Source: Sphingomonas sp. Leaf22
GTDB lineage: Bacteria; Pseudomonadota; Alphaproteobacteria; Sphingomonadales; Sphingomonadaceae
Direction of reading: 5' to 3'
DNA length: 35,092 nt
NCBI RefSeq assembly: GCF_001421715.1
Contig: NZ_LMKP01000024.1
Coordinates: forward strand, 1-35,092
This document shows, in pieces, positions 1-6,970 of the stretch. The notes below the pieces were generated by a model. That model was not told the origin of the DNA. It did no database searches and saw only the letters and a list, made by a program, of their open reading frames with translations. The position numbers and the translations under genes were made by a program. Within the stretch, counting starts at the first letter, position 1. The number at the start of each line of letters is the position of its first letter.

Positions 1-17
1 CACGCTGGACAACGCAT
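1..17 (-). CDS. Possible 5' end of a gene leaving the window (CPxC protein), partial
   Basis: On the minus strand an ATG at 17-15 is preceded by a good ribosome binding site (GGGGAGGATAGG) and would start MRCPA before the window ends. The same start, with the same upstream sequence, is found inverted at 35064. If real, it is the beginning of a protein with an N-terminal CPxC zinc-ribbon-like motif. Only five codons are visible, so no family can be named. Confidence 0.2.
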
Positions 18-81
18 CCTATCCTCCCCGTCCCAAATCAAAGGACACAGAAGAATCCAAAACGCGCCTCGTGTAAACAGT

Positions 82-158
82 CCCCGCGCAGGCGGGGGTC
101 TAGGGTTCCAAGCGCAAGCGGTTGTTCTGCTTGGCTCTGGACCCCCGCCTGCGCGGGG
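82..158. repeat. GC-rich palindromic intergenic element (copy 1)
   Basis: The arms 82-100 and 140-158 are exact reverse complements (19 bases), built on the core CCCCGCGCAGGCGGGGG, around a 39-base loop. A second copy with the same arms and a related loop lies at 32812-32889, and half of one at 34976-34999. This is a REP/BIME-like dispersed repeat. Bases 159-254 hold no feature I can identify. Confidence 0.8.
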
Positions 159-254
159 GTACGGCGCGTTTTTGGTGAAGCTTGCGACGTTCGCAACGGT
201 CCCGATCACGTCCGGGGTAACGAGGACCGCCGGACGGGTGGCCCCAAAACGGAA

Positions 255-284
255 AAGCCGGGCAGGATCTCTCCCGCCCGGCTT
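255..284 (-). terminator. Rho-independent terminator of the fasciclin gene
   Basis: Minus-strand hairpin with arms AAGCCGGGC and GCCCGGCTT (plus three more pairs across one bulged base) and a 4-base loop. It is followed on the minus strand by a T-rich stretch (TTTTCCGTTTT) and sits about 20 bases after the stop codon at 307. Confidence 0.75.
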
Positions 285-306
285 CGTCATTGTCCTGAGT
301 CCCGGA

Positions 307-981
307 TCACCCGAGCTTCGGGGCCAGCACGCCGTTCACGACATGGACGACGCCGTTCGACTGCTGCACGTCATATTGCGTGACATAGCTCTTGCCGCCG
401 CCGACATCGGTCAGCACCAGCGCGCCGTTTTCCAGCGTCGCCTTGATCGGCTGGCCCTCGACGGTGGTCAGCGTGGCGGTGCCGCCGCCGGCCTCGATCT
501 GCGACTTCAGTGCCGCCGCGTCGAGCTTGCCGGCCACGACATGATAAGTCAGCACCTTGGTCAGCGAAGCCTTTTGCTCGGGCTTGAGCAGCGTATCGAG
601 CGTGCCGGGGGCGAGGCGACCAAATGCTTCGTTGGTCGGTGCGAAGACAGTGAACGGACCCGGACCCGACAGCGTCGCGGCCAGATCGGCGGCCTGCACG
701 GCCTTGACCAGCGTCGACAGGTTGCTCGCCTTCGATGCGTTGGCGACGATCGTTGCGGTCGGCAGCATCGGCGCGCCGCCGACCATCACCGGTGCGGTGG
801 CGTTGGTGTTCGCCTGTGCGCCGGTCTGGGGGGTGCCGACCGGGGTCGTCACTGTCGCGGTGGTGCCGGTCTGTGCGCCGGTCGTCGCGGGCGGGGCGGG
901 TTGTGCCGGGGCGGTCTGGGCATGGGCTGCGCCGGCCAGCGACAGGGTGAGGGCGGCGGCGGAAATCGTAGCGCGAATCAT
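307..981 (-). CDS. Secreted fasciclin (FAS1) domain protein
   Basis: The protein has 224 residues. Residues 1-21 form a signal peptide ending in AHA. A low-complexity Thr/Gln/Pro/Ala linker follows (about 22-72), then one FAS1 domain (about 75-222) with the typical pieces VFAPTNEAF, LTYHVV and a C-terminal NGVVHVVNGVLAP. FAS1 domains mediate adhesion or extracellular binding, and this one is probably periplasmic or surface-exposed. The start at 981 is chosen because GGAGAAAACCG precedes it and a signal peptide begins there. The frame stays open upstream to 1380, but that part is antisense to oxyR and lacks protein-like character. The gene stands alone with its own terminator. The ligand is unknown. 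Confidence 0.9.
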   Translation of the reverse strand: MIRATISAAALTLSLAGAAHAQTAPAQPAPPATTGAQTGTTATVTTPVGTPQTGAQANTNATAPVMVGGAPMLPTATIVANASKASNLSTLVKAVQAADLAATLSGPGPFTVFAPTNEAFGRLAPGTLDTLLKPEQKASLTKVLTYHVVAGKLDAAALKSQIEAGGGTATLTTVEGQPIKATLENGALVLTDVGGGKSYVTQYDVQQSNGVVHVVNGVLAPKLG

Positions 982-1085
982 CGGTTTTCTCCGGTGGTTG
1001 CGGTGAATTGATGCGCGGTGCGTCGCGCACCGACCCCGGAAATACGGTTCAACCGCAAAAACGGTTCCCCCCGGACTGATATGGA

Positions 1086-1985
1086 TCAGCCGCGCTCGGC
1101 GGTCAGTACGTCGGCCAGCAGGCGGAAATCGCGTTCGCGCGGCGACGCGCGCCGCCAGACCAGCGCGATACGGCGCTGGGCGTTTTTCGACTCGATCGGC
1201 CGCGCGGTGACCCCGGTGTGTTCGAGGATGCCGGCGTCGATCGCCATCTGCGGCAACATGGTGGTGCCGAGGCCATTGTCGATCATCTGGACGATCGTGT
1301 GCAGCGACGTGCCCATCATCATCGCCTGCCCGCGCAATTCGGGTTGTTCGCAGGCGCGCAGGGCATGGTCCTTCAGGCAATGCCCGTCCTCGAGCAGCAG
1401 CAGCCGTTCGGGATCGATGTCGTCGGCGACCAGCGGCGCGGTGTCGCCGCTATCGTTGCCGGGCACGGCGAGCAGCAGCCGATCCTCGAACAGCGGTGCG
1501 ACCTCGACCTCGCCACAACCATAGGGCAGCGCGAGCAGCACGCAGTCGGTGCGGCCATGGTGCAGCCCCTCGCACGCCGCCGCGCTCGGCTCCTCGCGCA
1601 GGAACAGCTTCAGGTCGGGATAGTCGCGGCGCAGGCGGGGGAGCAGGCGGGGCAACAGGAACGGGGCGATGGTCGGGATGACGCTCATCCGCATTTCGCC
1701 CGACAGCGGCCGACCGGCGGCGCGGGCCATGTCGGTCAGTTCCTCCGCCTCGCGCAAGACCCGGCGTGCCTTGGCGACGATGCTTTCACCCAGTGGGGTG
1801 AACCGGACGACGCGGCGGGTGCGTTCGACCAGCACCACGCCGATCAGCGTTTCGAGTTCGCGGATACCGGCGGACAGCGTCGACTGGGTAACGAATGATG
1901 CCTCCGCCGCGCGGCCGAAATGGCCCGCATCCCGCAGGGCGACCAGATATTGCAGCTGTTTCAGCGTGGGCAGGTACACCGACAT
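1086..1985 (-). CDS. oxyR: LysR-family hydrogen peroxide sensor OxyR
   Basis: The protein has 299 residues, the usual OxyR length. It has an N-terminal winged helix-turn-helix (about 6-65) and a LysR substrate-binding domain (about 92-295). C203 and C212 lie nine residues apart in EDGHCLKDHALRAC. This matches the redox-active pair C199/C208 of E. coli OxyR, which forms a disulfide on peroxide exposure and switches the protein to an activator. The gene is divergent from ahpC (129 bases between starts), the classic arrangement for a regulator and its target. A perfect inverted repeat lies between them at 2008-2037. The ATG at 1985 gives the standard N-terminus, although its ribosome binding site is weak. 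Confidence 0.93.
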   Translation of the reverse strand: MSVYLPTLKQLQYLVALRDAGHFGRAAEASFVTQSTLSAGIRELETLIGVVLVERTRRVVRFTPLGESIVAKARRVLREAEELTDMARAAGRPLSGEMRMSVIPTIAPFLLPRLLPRLRRDYPDLKLFLREEPSAAACEGLHHGRTDCVLLALPYGCGEVEVAPLFEDRLLLAVPGNDSGDTAPLVADDIDPERLLLLEDGHCLKDHALRACEQPELRGQAMMMGTSLHTIVQMIDNGLGTTMLPQMAIDAGILEHTGVTARPIESKNAQRRIALVWRRASPRERDFRLLADVLTAERG

Positions 1986-2007
1986 GGCCGGCTACTTATC
2001 GACTGCG

Positions 2008-2062
2008 CCAATCGATCCCAAGGGCAATTTCGATTGGAACGGTACGAACCGCACCCTATATC
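2008..2062 (+). promoter_or_regulatory. Candidate OxyR operator and ahpC promoter
   Basis: Exact inverted repeat CCAATCGA (2008-2015) and TCGATTGG (2030-2037) with a 14-base spacer, so the half-sites are 22 bases (two helical turns) apart. The right half overlaps a -35-like TTGGAA (2034-2039), which is 17 bases from a -10-like TATATC (2057-2062). This places transcription start near 2069, ahead of ahpC at 2115. An activator bound against the -35 box fits OxyR. The assignment is an inference from position and symmetry, not from a match to the E. coli OxyR consensus. Confidence 0.5.
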
Positions 2063-2114
2063 GCAACGCAGCAATTATCGGTGCGGCGACGCACCAAAAC
2101 GAAAGGGCAATCCC

Positions 2115-2657
2115 ATGCTGACCGTTGGCGACAAGCTTCCCGAATTCACCGTTCCCGTCCAGCAGGGCACCGCCGCGCTGCCCGCCGGCGAGACGCTGAG
2201 CCACGACGCGTTTCCCGGCAAGTGGAAGGTGCTGTTTTACTGGCCAAAGGACTTCACCTTCGTCTGCCCGACCGAGATCGTTGGCTATAGCGAGTTGAAG
2301 GACGACTTCGCCGATCGCGACGCCGTGCTGATCGGCGCGTCGACCGACACCGCGCACGTCCACCTGGCGTGGCGCAAGTCGGACCCGGATCTGGCCGCTG
2401 CCGACTTCCCGTGGATCGCCGACAATGGCGCGGTGCTGGCCAGCAAGCTCGGCATCCTCGACAAGAACGAGCATGTTGCGTTCCGCGCGACCTTCATCAT
2501 CGATCCGGACAACGTCATTCAGGCGGTGCAGGTCAACGGCCTGAACGTCGGTCGCAACCCGCAGGAAACGCTGCGCGTGCTCGACGCACTGCAGACCGAC
2601 GAACTGTGCCCGTGCAACTGGAACAAGGGCGACGACGTCCTCCAGGTCGCGGCCTGA
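2115..2657 (+). CDS. ahpC: Peroxiredoxin AhpC, AhpD-dependent (CPC) type
   Basis: The protein has 180 residues. It reduces hydrogen peroxide, organic peroxides and probably peroxynitrite in the cytoplasm. The peroxidatic cysteine is C51 in FTFVCPTEI. The C-terminus has C165 and C167 in DELCPCNW, the arrangement of mycobacterial AhpC, where both take part in resolving the oxidised enzyme and in passing electrons from AhpD. The usual 2-Cys VCP motif is not present there. The ATG at 2115 gives the family's normal N-terminus; the frame is open upstream to 1920 but without family similarity. An AAAGGG-type ribosome binding site precedes it. ahpD follows, and the gene is probably OxyR-controlled. 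Confidence 0.93.
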   Translation: MLTVGDKLPEFTVPVQQGTAALPAGETLSHDAFPGKWKVLFYWPKDFTFVCPTEIVGYSELKDDFADRDAVLIGASTDTAHVHLAWRKSDPDLAAADFPWIADNGAVLASKLGILDKNEHVAFRATFIIDPDNVIQAVQVNGLNVGRNPQETLRVLDALQTDELCPCNWNKGDDVLQVAA

Positions 2658-2664
2658 TCCTTTC

Positions 2665-2743
2665 GGGAGCGGGCATTCGGTCCGCTCCCCTCTTCTCCGG
2701 CACCCCAGCGCAGACCCGGCGACGCGCCCGGTCGGCTGGGGTG
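2665..2743 (+). terminator. Two hairpins between ahpC and ahpD
   Basis: The first hairpin pairs GGGAGCGG (2665-2672) with CCGCTCCC (2682-2689) and is followed by a weak T-containing run. The second pairs CACCCCAGC (2701-2709) with GCTGGGGTG (2735-2743) over a wide loop. They may partly terminate transcription or stabilise the ahpC message so that ahpC exceeds ahpD. Neither has a strong T-tract. Confidence 0.45.
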
Positions 2744-2770
2744 TCGTGTATCTGCTGTATGGAGACGCCC

Positions 2771-3292
2771 ATGTCGCTCAAGGAATTTGCGGGCCAGCTG
2801 CCCGATTTCGCCAAGGATATCCGCCTGAATGTCGGCTCGCTGCTGAACGAGACGGTGCTCGACCCGCAGAAGAAGTTCGGGACGATGCTCGCCTGCGCGC
2901 ACGCCACCGGCCACAAGCCGCTGGTCGAGGCGGCGGAGGCGGAAGTCGCCGACAAGCTGTCGCCCGAAGCGGCCAATGCAGCGCGCGCGGCGGCGGCGGT
3001 GATGGCGATGAACAACGTCTATTATCGCTTCGTCCATCTCGCCAAGAACAAGGAATATGGCAATCTGCCCGCCAAGCTGCGGATGAACGTCATCGCCGCG
3101 CCGGGGATCGACAAGGTCGATTTCGAGCTGTTCAGCCTTGCGGTGTCGGCGATGAACGGCTGCGGCATGTGCATCGACGCGCATGAGGACGTGCTGAAGA
3201 AGCACGGCGTGAAGGCCGAGGTGATCCAGGGCGCGGTGCGGATCGGAGCGGTGCTGGCGGCGGTCGCTACCGTGCACGCGGCAGTGGCTTGA
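2771..3292 (+). CDS. ahpD: Alkyl hydroperoxide reductase AhpD
   Basis: The protein has 173 residues, the normal AhpD length. It is all-helical, with the active-site CxxC in NGCGMCIDAHE (near residues 130-140) followed by the family's conserved downstream His. AhpD passes electrons from dihydrolipoamide (in mycobacteria via Lpd and SucB) to the C-terminal cysteines of AhpC. The AhpC encoded just upstream has exactly that C-terminal motif, so the two are a functional pair. The start at 2771 is favoured because GGAG lies seven bases upstream; an in-frame ATG at 2759 would add METP. The 113-base gap to ahpC contains two hairpins. Confidence 0.92.
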   Translation: MSLKEFAGQLPDFAKDIRLNVGSLLNETVLDPQKKFGTMLACAHATGHKPLVEAAEAEVADKLSPEAANAARAAAAVMAMNNVYYRFVHLAKNKEYGNLPAKLRMNVIAAPGIDKVDFELFSLAVSAMNGCGMCIDAHEDVLKKHGVKAEVIQGAVRIGAVLAAVATVHAAVA

Positions 3293-3302
3293 TCCGGCTT
3301 TA

Positions 3303-3486
3303 GAAGGAAGAAGTTGGTTCGGGCAGAGGCGCGGAGGCGCAGAGAGGCTCGTTTGGGGAAACCGATCGCGTAGCGATCAGCCTCTTCGTACGCTGCGACA
3401 GGGACGAAGGTCCCGCTGTCGCGGGACGATCGTGCGCCGCAACTCCTCCGCGCCTCTGCGCCTCCGCGCGAACCAATTTCTGCTTC
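3303..3486. repeat. Imperfect inverted-repeat element (GAGGCGC type, copy 1)
   Basis: The outer arms (about 3303-3347 and 3443-3486) pair imperfectly and contain TTGGTTCG followed by tandem GAGGCGCGGAGGCGC-type units. Inside are two smaller hairpins: GATCGCGTAGCGATC (3363-3377) and GTCCCGC/GCGGGAC around TGTC (about 3412-3429). The same arm sequence recurs at 17431-17672. The element fills the convergent gap between ahpD and the exporter gene and may end both transcripts. Confidence 0.75.
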
Positions 3487-3494
3487 TGTCAGAC

Positions 3495-4256
3495 CTACGA
3501 CAATGCCCGGTACACGCTGTACAGGCTGGTGATCGTCAGCACGATGCCGACCAAGATCAGCAGCGTGCGCGCCGGGATGTGCTTGGCGAACATCGCCCCG
3601 AACGGCGCGGCGACGATGCCGCCGATCAGCAGCCCGGCGACGGCGGTGGTGAATGCCTCCAGCCCGAGATGGAGCAGGAACGTCGCCGAAATGCTGACCG
3701 TCAGGAAGAATTCGACGGTGTTGACGGTGCCGATCGTCGTACGCGGCGTGGCGCCCTGTACCAGCAGGTTGGAGGTGACTACCGGCCCCCAGCCGCCACC
3801 GCCCGCCGCGTCGAGGAAACCGCCGATCAGCCCCAGCGGGGCGATGACCTTCGGCTCTTTCGGGGTCGGCGGTTTGCGCAAGCCGCGCCACAGCAGATAA
3901 AGGCCGATCGCCGCCAGATAGGTCATGACGAACGGCCGCGTCACCGACGCGTCGAGCGACGACAACAGATACGCGCCGGTTACGCCGCCCGCGACGCCCG
4001 GCAGCAACAGCCGCCAGAACAGCTTCCAGTTCACATTCTTGTGCAGCACATGGCTGATCCCCGACACGCCGGTCGTGAAACATTCCACCACATGGACGCT
4101 GGCCGAGGCGGTGGCGGGCGGCACGCCCAGCACGCTGACCAGCAAGGTCGACGAAATCACCCCGAACGCCATGCCAAGCGCGCCATCGACGATCTGGGCG
4201 GCGAAACCGGCGGCAATGAACTCGGCCAGACGCATCCAGTCGATATTCTCGAACAT
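3495..4256 (-). CDS. TSUP-family (TauE/SafE) membrane transporter
   Basis: The protein has 253 residues and about eight predicted membrane segments in two similar halves, typical of the TauE/SafE family. The N-terminal half has GFAAQIVDGALGMAFGV. The second half begins with the family signature GLIGGFLDAAGGGGWGPV. Members move sulfite, sulfoacetate, thiosulfate or other small organic anions across the inner membrane. The start at 4256 has AAGGAATTTGG upstream. It is divergent from cysE, which supports a role in sulfur handling, but the substrate and direction cannot be read from sequence. Confidence 0.88.
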   Translation of the reverse strand: MFENIDWMRLAEFIAAGFAAQIVDGALGMAFGVISSTLLVSVLGVPPATASASVHVVECFTTGVSGISHVLHKNVNWKLFWRLLLPGVAGGVTGAYLLSSLDASVTRPFVMTYLAAIGLYLLWRGLRKPPTPKEPKVIAPLGLIGGFLDAAGGGGWGPVVTSNLLVQGATPRTTIGTVNTVEFFLTVSISATFLLHLGLEAFTTAVAGLLIGGIVAAPFGAMFAKHIPARTLLILVGIVLTITSLYSVYRALS

Positions 4257-4302
4257 CCAAATTCCTTCGACATCGGCTCAAGCGGCCGCCAGTGATGACG
4301 GC

Positions 4303-4394
4303 AAACGACAATGCCTACAAGATACATAGGGTTTGTTACGCCTACAGCATGGCTTGGCGGCGGGCGGGCGGGTGCCTACATGCGATTGTCGTTT
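4303..4394. promoter_or_regulatory. Shared control region with repeated motifs, exporter/cysE
   Basis: The 151-base divergent gap has three exact direct copies of GCCTACA (4313-4319, 4340-4346, 4374-4380) and a perfect 10-base inverted repeat, AAACGACAAT (4303-4312) with ATTGTCGTTT (4385-4394). The right half of the inverted repeat touches the cysE ribosome binding site (AAGGGG). This looks like a cluster of regulator sites controlling both genes. The regulator is unknown. No clear -35/-10 pair could be assigned. Confidence 0.45.
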
Positions 4395-4407
4395 AAGGGG
4401 ATTGCCC

Positions 4408-5091
4408 ATGTTCGCGCGGCTGGTGCGCTATCTGGATTCGATCAAGGCGCGGGACCCCGCGCCACGGTCGCGCGCGGAAATCCTGACCTATCCGGGCGTA
4501 TGGGCGGTGGCGCTGCACAAGGTCGCGCACCGGCTGTTCAAGGCACGCTGGTATTTCGGCGCGCGGTGCGTGAACCATTTCGCCCGTTTCATGACCGCGA
4601 TCGACATCCATCCGGGTGCTACGATCGGGCGGCATTTCTTCATCGACCATGGTTTCGTCGTGATCGGCGAAACGGCCGAGATCGGCGACGGCGTCACTAT
4701 CTATCAGAACGTTACGCTGGGCGGGACCAGCCCCGATAACGGGATCGCCGGCAAGCGCCACCCGACGATCAGCGACGGTGCGATCATCGGGTCGGGTGCG
4801 CAGGTGCTGGGGCCGATCACCATCGGCCGGCGTGCGCGGGTCGGTGCCAATGCGGTGGTGACCAAGGACGTGCCCGAAGGGACGACCGTCGTCGGCATCC
4901 CGGCGCGCCCGACGGTGGTCGAGGGCGGGCAGGCGGGCGATCCGCGCTTCGTGCCCTATGGCACGCCATGCCGCGACACCTTCGACCCGCAGACGCAGCG
5001 GATCGAAATGCTGCGCTGCGAACTGGAAACGCTCCGCCGACGGCTGGACGAGGTGCTGGCCGAACAACAGGACCAGCGCGACCGCGCCTGA
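4408..5091 (+). CDS. cysE: Serine O-acetyltransferase
   Basis: The protein has 227 residues, the shorter CysE/EpsC form (E. coli CysE has about 273). It transfers acetyl from acetyl-CoA to L-serine, the first step of cysteine synthesis. A short helical N-terminal region is followed by left-handed beta-helix hexapeptide repeats (about 60-175). The catalytic dyad is visible as D66 in DIHPGA and H81 in DHG, with the same 15-residue spacing as D143/H158 in E. coli. The tail (195-227) is charged and probably coiled. The start at 4408 has AAGGGG upstream. The next gene begins inside its stop codon (TGATG), so they are translationally coupled. Confidence 0.92.
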   Translation: MFARLVRYLDSIKARDPAPRSRAEILTYPGVWAVALHKVAHRLFKARWYFGARCVNHFARFMTAIDIHPGATIGRHFFIDHGFVVIGETAEIGDGVTIYQNVTLGGTSPDNGIAGKRHPTISDGAIIGSGAQVLGPITIGRRARVGANAVVTKDVPEGTTVVGIPARPTVVEGGQAGDPRFVPYGTPCRDTFDPQTQRIEMLRCELETLRRRLDEVLAEQQDQRDRA

Positions 5092-5432
5092 TGGGAGTCG
5101 TCACGCCCTTTCCCGCCGCGCGCCAGCCGGGGCAGATCGGGTTCGACCGCGCCGAACTGACGCGCATTCTCGATCTCTATGGCCGGATGGTCGCCGCCGG
5201 GCACTGGCGCGACTATGCGATCGATCTAGGGCGCGAGGCGGCGGTGTTCAGCGCCTTTCGTCGGGCGACCGAACGGCCGGAATTTCGGATCGAGAAGCGG
5301 CCGTCGCTACGCAACAAACAGGGCATGTGGGCGCTGGTCGGCGAAGCGGGCGCGGTGGTGAAGCGAGGCCACGAACTGGGGCCGGTACTCGCCCCGGTCG
5401 AACGACGGCTCATGAAGCTGGTCGAGGAGTAG
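5091..5432 (+). CDS. DUF2794 family protein
   Basis: This small soluble protein of 113 residues has no signal peptide or membrane segment. The segment RPSLRNKQGMWALVGEAGAVVKRGHEL is typical of DUF2794, a family largely confined to Alphaproteobacteria and of unknown function (quoted here as positions 66-92: key residues KQG, WALVGE, KRGHEL). It starts one base into the cysE stop codon, so it is in the cysE operon. No catalytic motif is evident. The GFA-type reading frame begins four bases after its stop. Confidence 0.85.
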   Translation: MGVVTPFPAARQPGQIGFDRAELTRILDLYGRMVAAGHWRDYAIDLGREAAVFSAFRRATERPEFRIEKRPSLRNKQGMWALVGEAGAVVKRGHELGPVLAPVERRLMKLVEE

Positions 5433-5436
5433 CGCC

Positions 5437-5812
5437 GTGCACCGCGGGTCCTGTCTTTGCGGTGCAGTGACCTTCGAAGTCGCTGTGGACTTGCCGCCTC
5501 CCGACGTCTGTCATTGCCGGTCGTGCCGAAAGCAATCGGGGCATTGTTTCGCCTCCACGGATGTTCCGAAAACGGCACTCACGGTCACAGATTCGGGGTC
5601 GCTCGCGTGGTATCAGTCCTCCGAGAGGATTCGACGCGGCTTTTGCGCGTTGCGGATCGACGCTGTTCTGGGAGCCGTCCCATCGCGACTGGATCGCCGT
5701 CGCAATGGGGGCGTTCGACGGCCCGACTGGCACCAGCGTCAAAAGGCATATCTTTGTGGCGCAGAAAGGCGACTATTACGCGATCGGTGATGACACTCCA
5801 CAGCACGCCTAA
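5437..5812 (+). pseudogene. GFA-family (glutathione-dependent formaldehyde-activating enzyme-like) gene, frameshifted
   Basis: The first part from GTG 5437 reads HRGSCLCGAVTFEV and CHCRSCRKQSG, the zinc-binding cysteines of the GFA/CENP-V fold. The frame is then lost near 5650, and the continuation (ARCGSTLFWEPSHRDWIAVAMG) is in the +1 frame to the stop at 5812. The family expects FCxxCGS at the break, but the DNA has TGC GCG T TGC GGA, so two bases appear to be missing. Joined, the product would be about 125 residues with all zinc ligands. It is either a recent pseudogene or a sequencing error. GAGGAG upstream is a good ribosome binding site. Confidence 0.85.
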
Positions 5813-5839
5813 AAAAACGGCCCCGGTTGCCCGGAGCCG
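5811..5839 (-). terminator. Rho-independent terminator of the membrane protein gene
   Basis: On the minus strand, CGGC...CCGGGCAACCGG...GCCG folds into a GC-rich hairpin (5839-5818) followed by seven T residues (5817-5811). It follows the stop codon at 5866 and also lies at the end of the convergent GFA gene. Confidence 0.8.
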
Positions 5840-5865
5840 CTGGAGTTCGCTCACTAAGGAATGTT

Positions 5866-6891
5866 TCAGGCCATCGCCACGGGCGGCAGGCGTTCGCCCA
5901 GACCGCCGAGCACCCCAACTACCGTGCGGCGCATCGGTTGCCAGAATACCGACAGCGTCAGCAGCGCCGAGCCGATGACGAAGGCGGTGAACGCCGCCGA
6001 CAGTTCGACCGCGCCGGCCTGTTCGAACAGGGCGTAGAGCGCGTAGAGGACATAGGCGAGGCTGGAGACCAGCAGCGCGCGGCGGTCGACGGCCAGCGCA
6101 ACGACGCCGAACAGGATGTAGAGCGCGATCACGACCACCGCCATCGGCAGCGTTACGGTCGGCCCGAACACGCCCAGCAGCTGGAACAGGGAGTGCGCGA
6201 TCAGCGGCGCGGCGACGAGGTGCAGCCAGAAGGCGACGTCGCTGCGGCGGGTGCGGCGGTCGCGGTCGCTCATGTCCCAGCGCATCGCCGCGACGAACAC
6301 GCCGAGGCCGCCGAGCAGGGTGACCGGGTAGAAATTGTCCTTCAGCACCGGGAAGGCGGCGACCAGCAGCGCGGCGACGGTCGCGACCAGCGCCGCGGCC
6401 CCGGCGGCCACGGTGATCGGCACCATGAACCGCCGCCAGTGCAGCCATGCCGCGCCGGCGGCGACGATGCCGATCCCGGCGACGATCATCGCGGTGGTGC
6501 GGTCTGGCAGGTTATGCGGATCGAGTTCGACCATGACCCCGACCAGCGTGGCGGCGACCCCGCCGACGAACGCGAGCAGCAACAGGATGCTGGGCAACGC
6601 CATGCGGCGGCGCGCGGTGAAATATTCGGCAAGGAACCACGCGGCCCCCGCGACGCCGAAGCCCCCCAGCGGCGTCAGGATGGTGCCGCCGATCCAAGCG
6701 AGCGAGACCAGCAGCAGCGCCAGCGCGACCGAGACGAAGATGTCGTTGAACCCGGTCAGCAGCCGGAAATGCTCTTCGTCGACCACCGGCGTCGCGCGTT
6801 GCCGCGCGATATGGGTGCGAAGGGCTTCGACGGTGTCGGGGGACAGGACCCCGGCCTCCACCGCGCCGTTCAGATCGCTCTCGCTGTACAT
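5866..6891 (-). CDS. Uncharacterised polytopic membrane protein
   Basis: The protein has 341 residues. Residues 1-45 are soluble and charged (MYSESDLNGAV, then TVEALRTHI). The rest is a series of about ten hydrophobic segments with short loops, including WDMSDRDRRTRR and RDRRTRRSDVAF-like basic turns near the middle. The layout (short cytoplasmic N-terminus followed by many helices) resembles DUF2157-type membrane proteins, but I do not recognise it with certainty. The start at 6891 is supported by GGAGGTAGCAGC directly upstream and by a well-placed promoter (6916-6944). It is a single gene with its own promoter and terminator. Confidence 0.8.
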   Translation of the reverse strand: MYSESDLNGAVEAGVLSPDTVEALRTHIARQRATPVVDEEHFRLLTGFNDIFVSVALALLLVSLAWIGGTILTPLGGFGVAGAAWFLAEYFTARRRMALPSILLLLAFVGGVAATLVGVMVELDPHNLPDRTTAMIVAGIGIVAAGAAWLHWRRFMVPITVAAGAAALVATVAALLVAAFPVLKDNFYPVTLLGGLGVFVAAMRWDMSDRDRRTRRSDVAFWLHLVAAPLIAHSLFQLLGVFGPTVTLPMAVVVIALYILFGVVALAVDRRALLVSSLAYVLYALYALFEQAGAVELSAAFTAFVIGSALLTLSVFWQPMRRTVVGVLGGLGERLPPVAMA

Positions 6892-6915
6892 GCTGCTACC
6901 TCCCTGTATTGGTGG

Positions 6916-6947
6916 AGTATAGCAGTGGTGTATTGTTGATACAATAC
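6916..6947 (-). promoter_or_regulatory. Sigma70-type promoter overlapped by a palindromic operator
   Basis: On the minus strand, TTGTAT (6944-6939) is 17 bases from TATACT (6921-6916), a good housekeeping promoter. It is 25 bases ahead of the start codon at 6891. A palindrome, GTATTGT-N4-ACAATAC (6930-6947), covers the -35 box and part of the spacer. This is a typical place for a repressor to block RNA polymerase. The repressor is not encoded next to it and is unknown. Confidence 0.6.
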
Positions 6948-6970
6948 GCGTGGGGCAAGTGTTACCGATT

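Larger units (their letters stand above)
1..164. repeat. Left arm of the window-terminal inverted repeat
   Basis: Bases 1-85 match the reverse complement of 34995-35080 with a single one-base indel (near base 45). After that the left copy carries a full hairpin element (82-158). The right copy goes almost directly to the outer half of that element, and similarity resumes up to about base 164. The arm begins at the first base of the window, so it may extend further left. It includes a possible gene start reading leftwards (ATG at 17-15), as does the right arm. Confidence 0.9.

Noticed and set aside
307..1380. A 357-residue reading of the fasciclin gene starting at 1380
   Set aside because: The first 133 residues are Arg/His/Pro-rich shadow sequence antisense within oxyR. 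A proper signal peptide and ribosome binding site occur at 981.
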